Shown piece after piece: positions 22,516 to 23,674 of a stretch of 23,674 nt of DNA. The notes under the pieces are model-generated. The model searched no databases. It was not told the origin of the DNA and was given only the letters and a program-made list of their open reading frames with translations. The position numbers were made by a program, and so were the translations under genes. Within the stretch, counting starts at the first letter, position 1. The number at the start of each line of letters is the position of its first letter. Source of the DNA: a virus; IMG/VR virus record IMGVR_UViG_3300021197_001061, positions 1 through 23,674 of that record. One strand, 5' to 3'.

Positions 22516-23674
22516 ATGGCACTTATAATAGCAGACAGAGTTAAAGAAACTACTACAACTCAGGGGACCGGAACGGTCACTCTTGGAGGTTCTACTTTTG
22601 GAGGATTTCAGTCATTCTCCGACTCTGTGGGCGAAGGAAACTCAACTTACTACTGTATCGAAAACGGTTCTAATTTCGAGATTGGAGTTGGTACATTTTC
22701 TTCTGGGACTTTTAGTAGAGATACAGTTCTTCAAAGTTCTAATTCAGATAGTAAAATAAGTTTAGTCGGCACTTCTGTTATTTTTGGCGTTCTCCCTGCG
22801 GAAAAATTAGTATTTAAAGATGAAAATAACAATACGTTATTTCCTACGCCAACTGTATTTAAAAGATCCGATAGCGGGGATTATTGGCAAGCATTTTCTA
22901 CTGATGTTCCTTCAAGGGTCGTTTCTTTTTATATTACTGAATCAACAGATGCTCAATGGAAAATTGGTTTAAAAACTTCTAGCACTGATACTGTAGAACC
23001 TTCTTATGGATATATTACCGCTAAAGAGGGATTTGTAGAGGTAAAAGGTTCTGCTCTTTCATACTTAAATATAGGTCAAGAAAATGACGAAGGACTGAAG
23101 GTCTCACACAATCTGACTGATATCGTTCATTTAAGAAAAAACGGTGGTGAGATAACCGTAGAGACACTTTCTCTGGATAGCACTAACTCTACTAAAATAA
23201 AAAATACTTCAATTGGCAACCCTGTTCTTGAAGTCGAGTCTGCTGTCAGTCATGCTTCAGATCTCCAAACATGGAATGTCGCAACCATAGAAAAAGCAAG
23301 TATAGATAAGGATGGTCATTTTCAAACAGTTGGTGATGTTATATCTCCTAGTGGTAAATTTTCTTCAGTAAGATTTAGTGACTTAACTATTCAAACAACC
23401 GCTGGGTTGCCTTTCATTAGCGGTCAATTAATAGATCAAAATAAAGCCGACATAGCAACCGTGTCTGGTTTGCTCTACAATGACGCTTCTCTTTCTGGCT
23501 ACTTCCAGTCTCGCGTAGACTCGGCAGATTCTAGCATCTCAACTAACTCTTCTAGTATCACTGCGAACTCAGGATACTTTGAGTCTAGGGTTGATTTAAC
23601 TGACGAAAACATTGTTTATATATCTGGAATTGCTGTCTTTGCTTCTGGTCACAATTTACAGTCTGTCACAGATA
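22516..23674 (+). CDS. Second fibre-like virion protein, partial at window end
   Basis: The frame is open from ATG 22516 to the window edge (386 codons), so the 3' end is missing. AGGGA lies seven bases before the ATG. The start, ALIIADRVKETTTTQGTGTV, with FGGFQSFSDSVGEGN and YYCIENGSNFEIGVGTF after it, is a common N-terminal domain of phage fibre-like proteins that carries a Tyr/Cys and FEIGVGTF strand set. A beta-rich middle follows. From about residue 295 it holds Ser-Gly units (SGLLYND, SGYFQSRVDSADSS, SGYFESRVD) that match the SGYLESRL/SGYLDSRI units of the 13502 fibre. It is therefore probably a related fibre or tail-surface protein. The last part of the function cannot be seen. Confidence 0.75.
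   Translation, partial: MALIIADRVKETTTTQGTGTVTLGGSTFGGFQSFSDSVGEGNSTYYCIENGSNFEIGVGTFSSGTFSRDTVLQSSNSDSKISLVGTSVIFGVLPAEKLVFKDENNNTLFPTPTVFKRSDSGDYWQAFSTDVPSRVVSFYITESTDAQWKIGLKTSSTDTVEPSYGYITAKEGFVEVKGSALSYLNIGQENDEGLKVSHNLTDIVHLRKNGGEITVETLSLDSTNSTKIKNTSIGNPVLEVESAVSHASDLQTWNVATIEKASIDKDGHFQTVGDVISPSGKFSSVRFSDLTIQTTAGLPFISGQLIDQNKADIATVSGLLYNDASLSGYFQSRVDSADSSISTNSSSITANSGYFESRVDLTDENIVYISGIAVFASGHNLQSVTD

Overview
This window looks like part of a tailed double-stranded DNA bacteriophage genome (Caudoviricetes, probably a T4-like/myovirus-type marine or freshwater phage). The reasons are a recognisable head-packaging and head-assembly cassette, a small phage-type sigma factor, very large fibre-like proteins, AT-rich DNA, many ATGA start/stop overlaps and strong AGGAG-type ribosome binding sites. 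The ribosome binding sites imply a bacterial host; nothing identifies the host further. No integrase, attachment site, tRNA, CRISPR array or insertion sequence was seen.

Positions 1-975 are mostly non-coding. They hold one small reverse-strand gene (DUF1289, Cys-rich), two good sigma70-like promoters, a GC-rich hairpin, a perfect palindrome and a duplicated promoter-like motif. From 976 onward everything runs rightward. First comes a short block of hypothetical proteins, a T4 gp55-like late sigma factor and an HTH/coiled-coil protein that may be the small terminase. A sugar-nucleotide and nuclease block follows: GDP-mannose 4,6-dehydratase, a small unknown, an HNH nuclease, an ERCC4-family nuclease and a ClpP-like protease. 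These genes overlap or nearly touch, so they look like one operon.

The head module follows: large terminase (5715-7706), portal (7763-9778), a prohead protease with a C-terminal scaffold (9834-11330), a probable decoration protein (11351-11836) and the major capsid protein (11860-12867). A strong intrinsic terminator closes this module. Inside the protease gene there is an in-frame ATG with its own ribosome binding site, so a separate scaffold protein is probably made from the 3' part, as in lambda C/Nu3.

After the terminator come virion proteins: a 163-aa structural protein, a 1356-aa repeat-rich fibre, a 1296-aa cysteine-rich protein carrying a dockerin-like calcium-binding loop, a GalNAc-transferase-like glycosyltransferase with an inserted zinc-ribbon-like Cys cluster, and a second fibre-like protein that runs off the end of the window.

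The most interesting regulatory signal is a GTGTATAnT(A/T) element found 16-44 bases before the start codons at 976, 7763, 9834, 13002 and 22516. Four of the five copies lack a matching -35 box. T4-type late promoters have the same design (a -10-only element read by a sigma factor without region 4), and the window encodes a sigma factor of just that kind. I propose these sites are the phage's late promoters.
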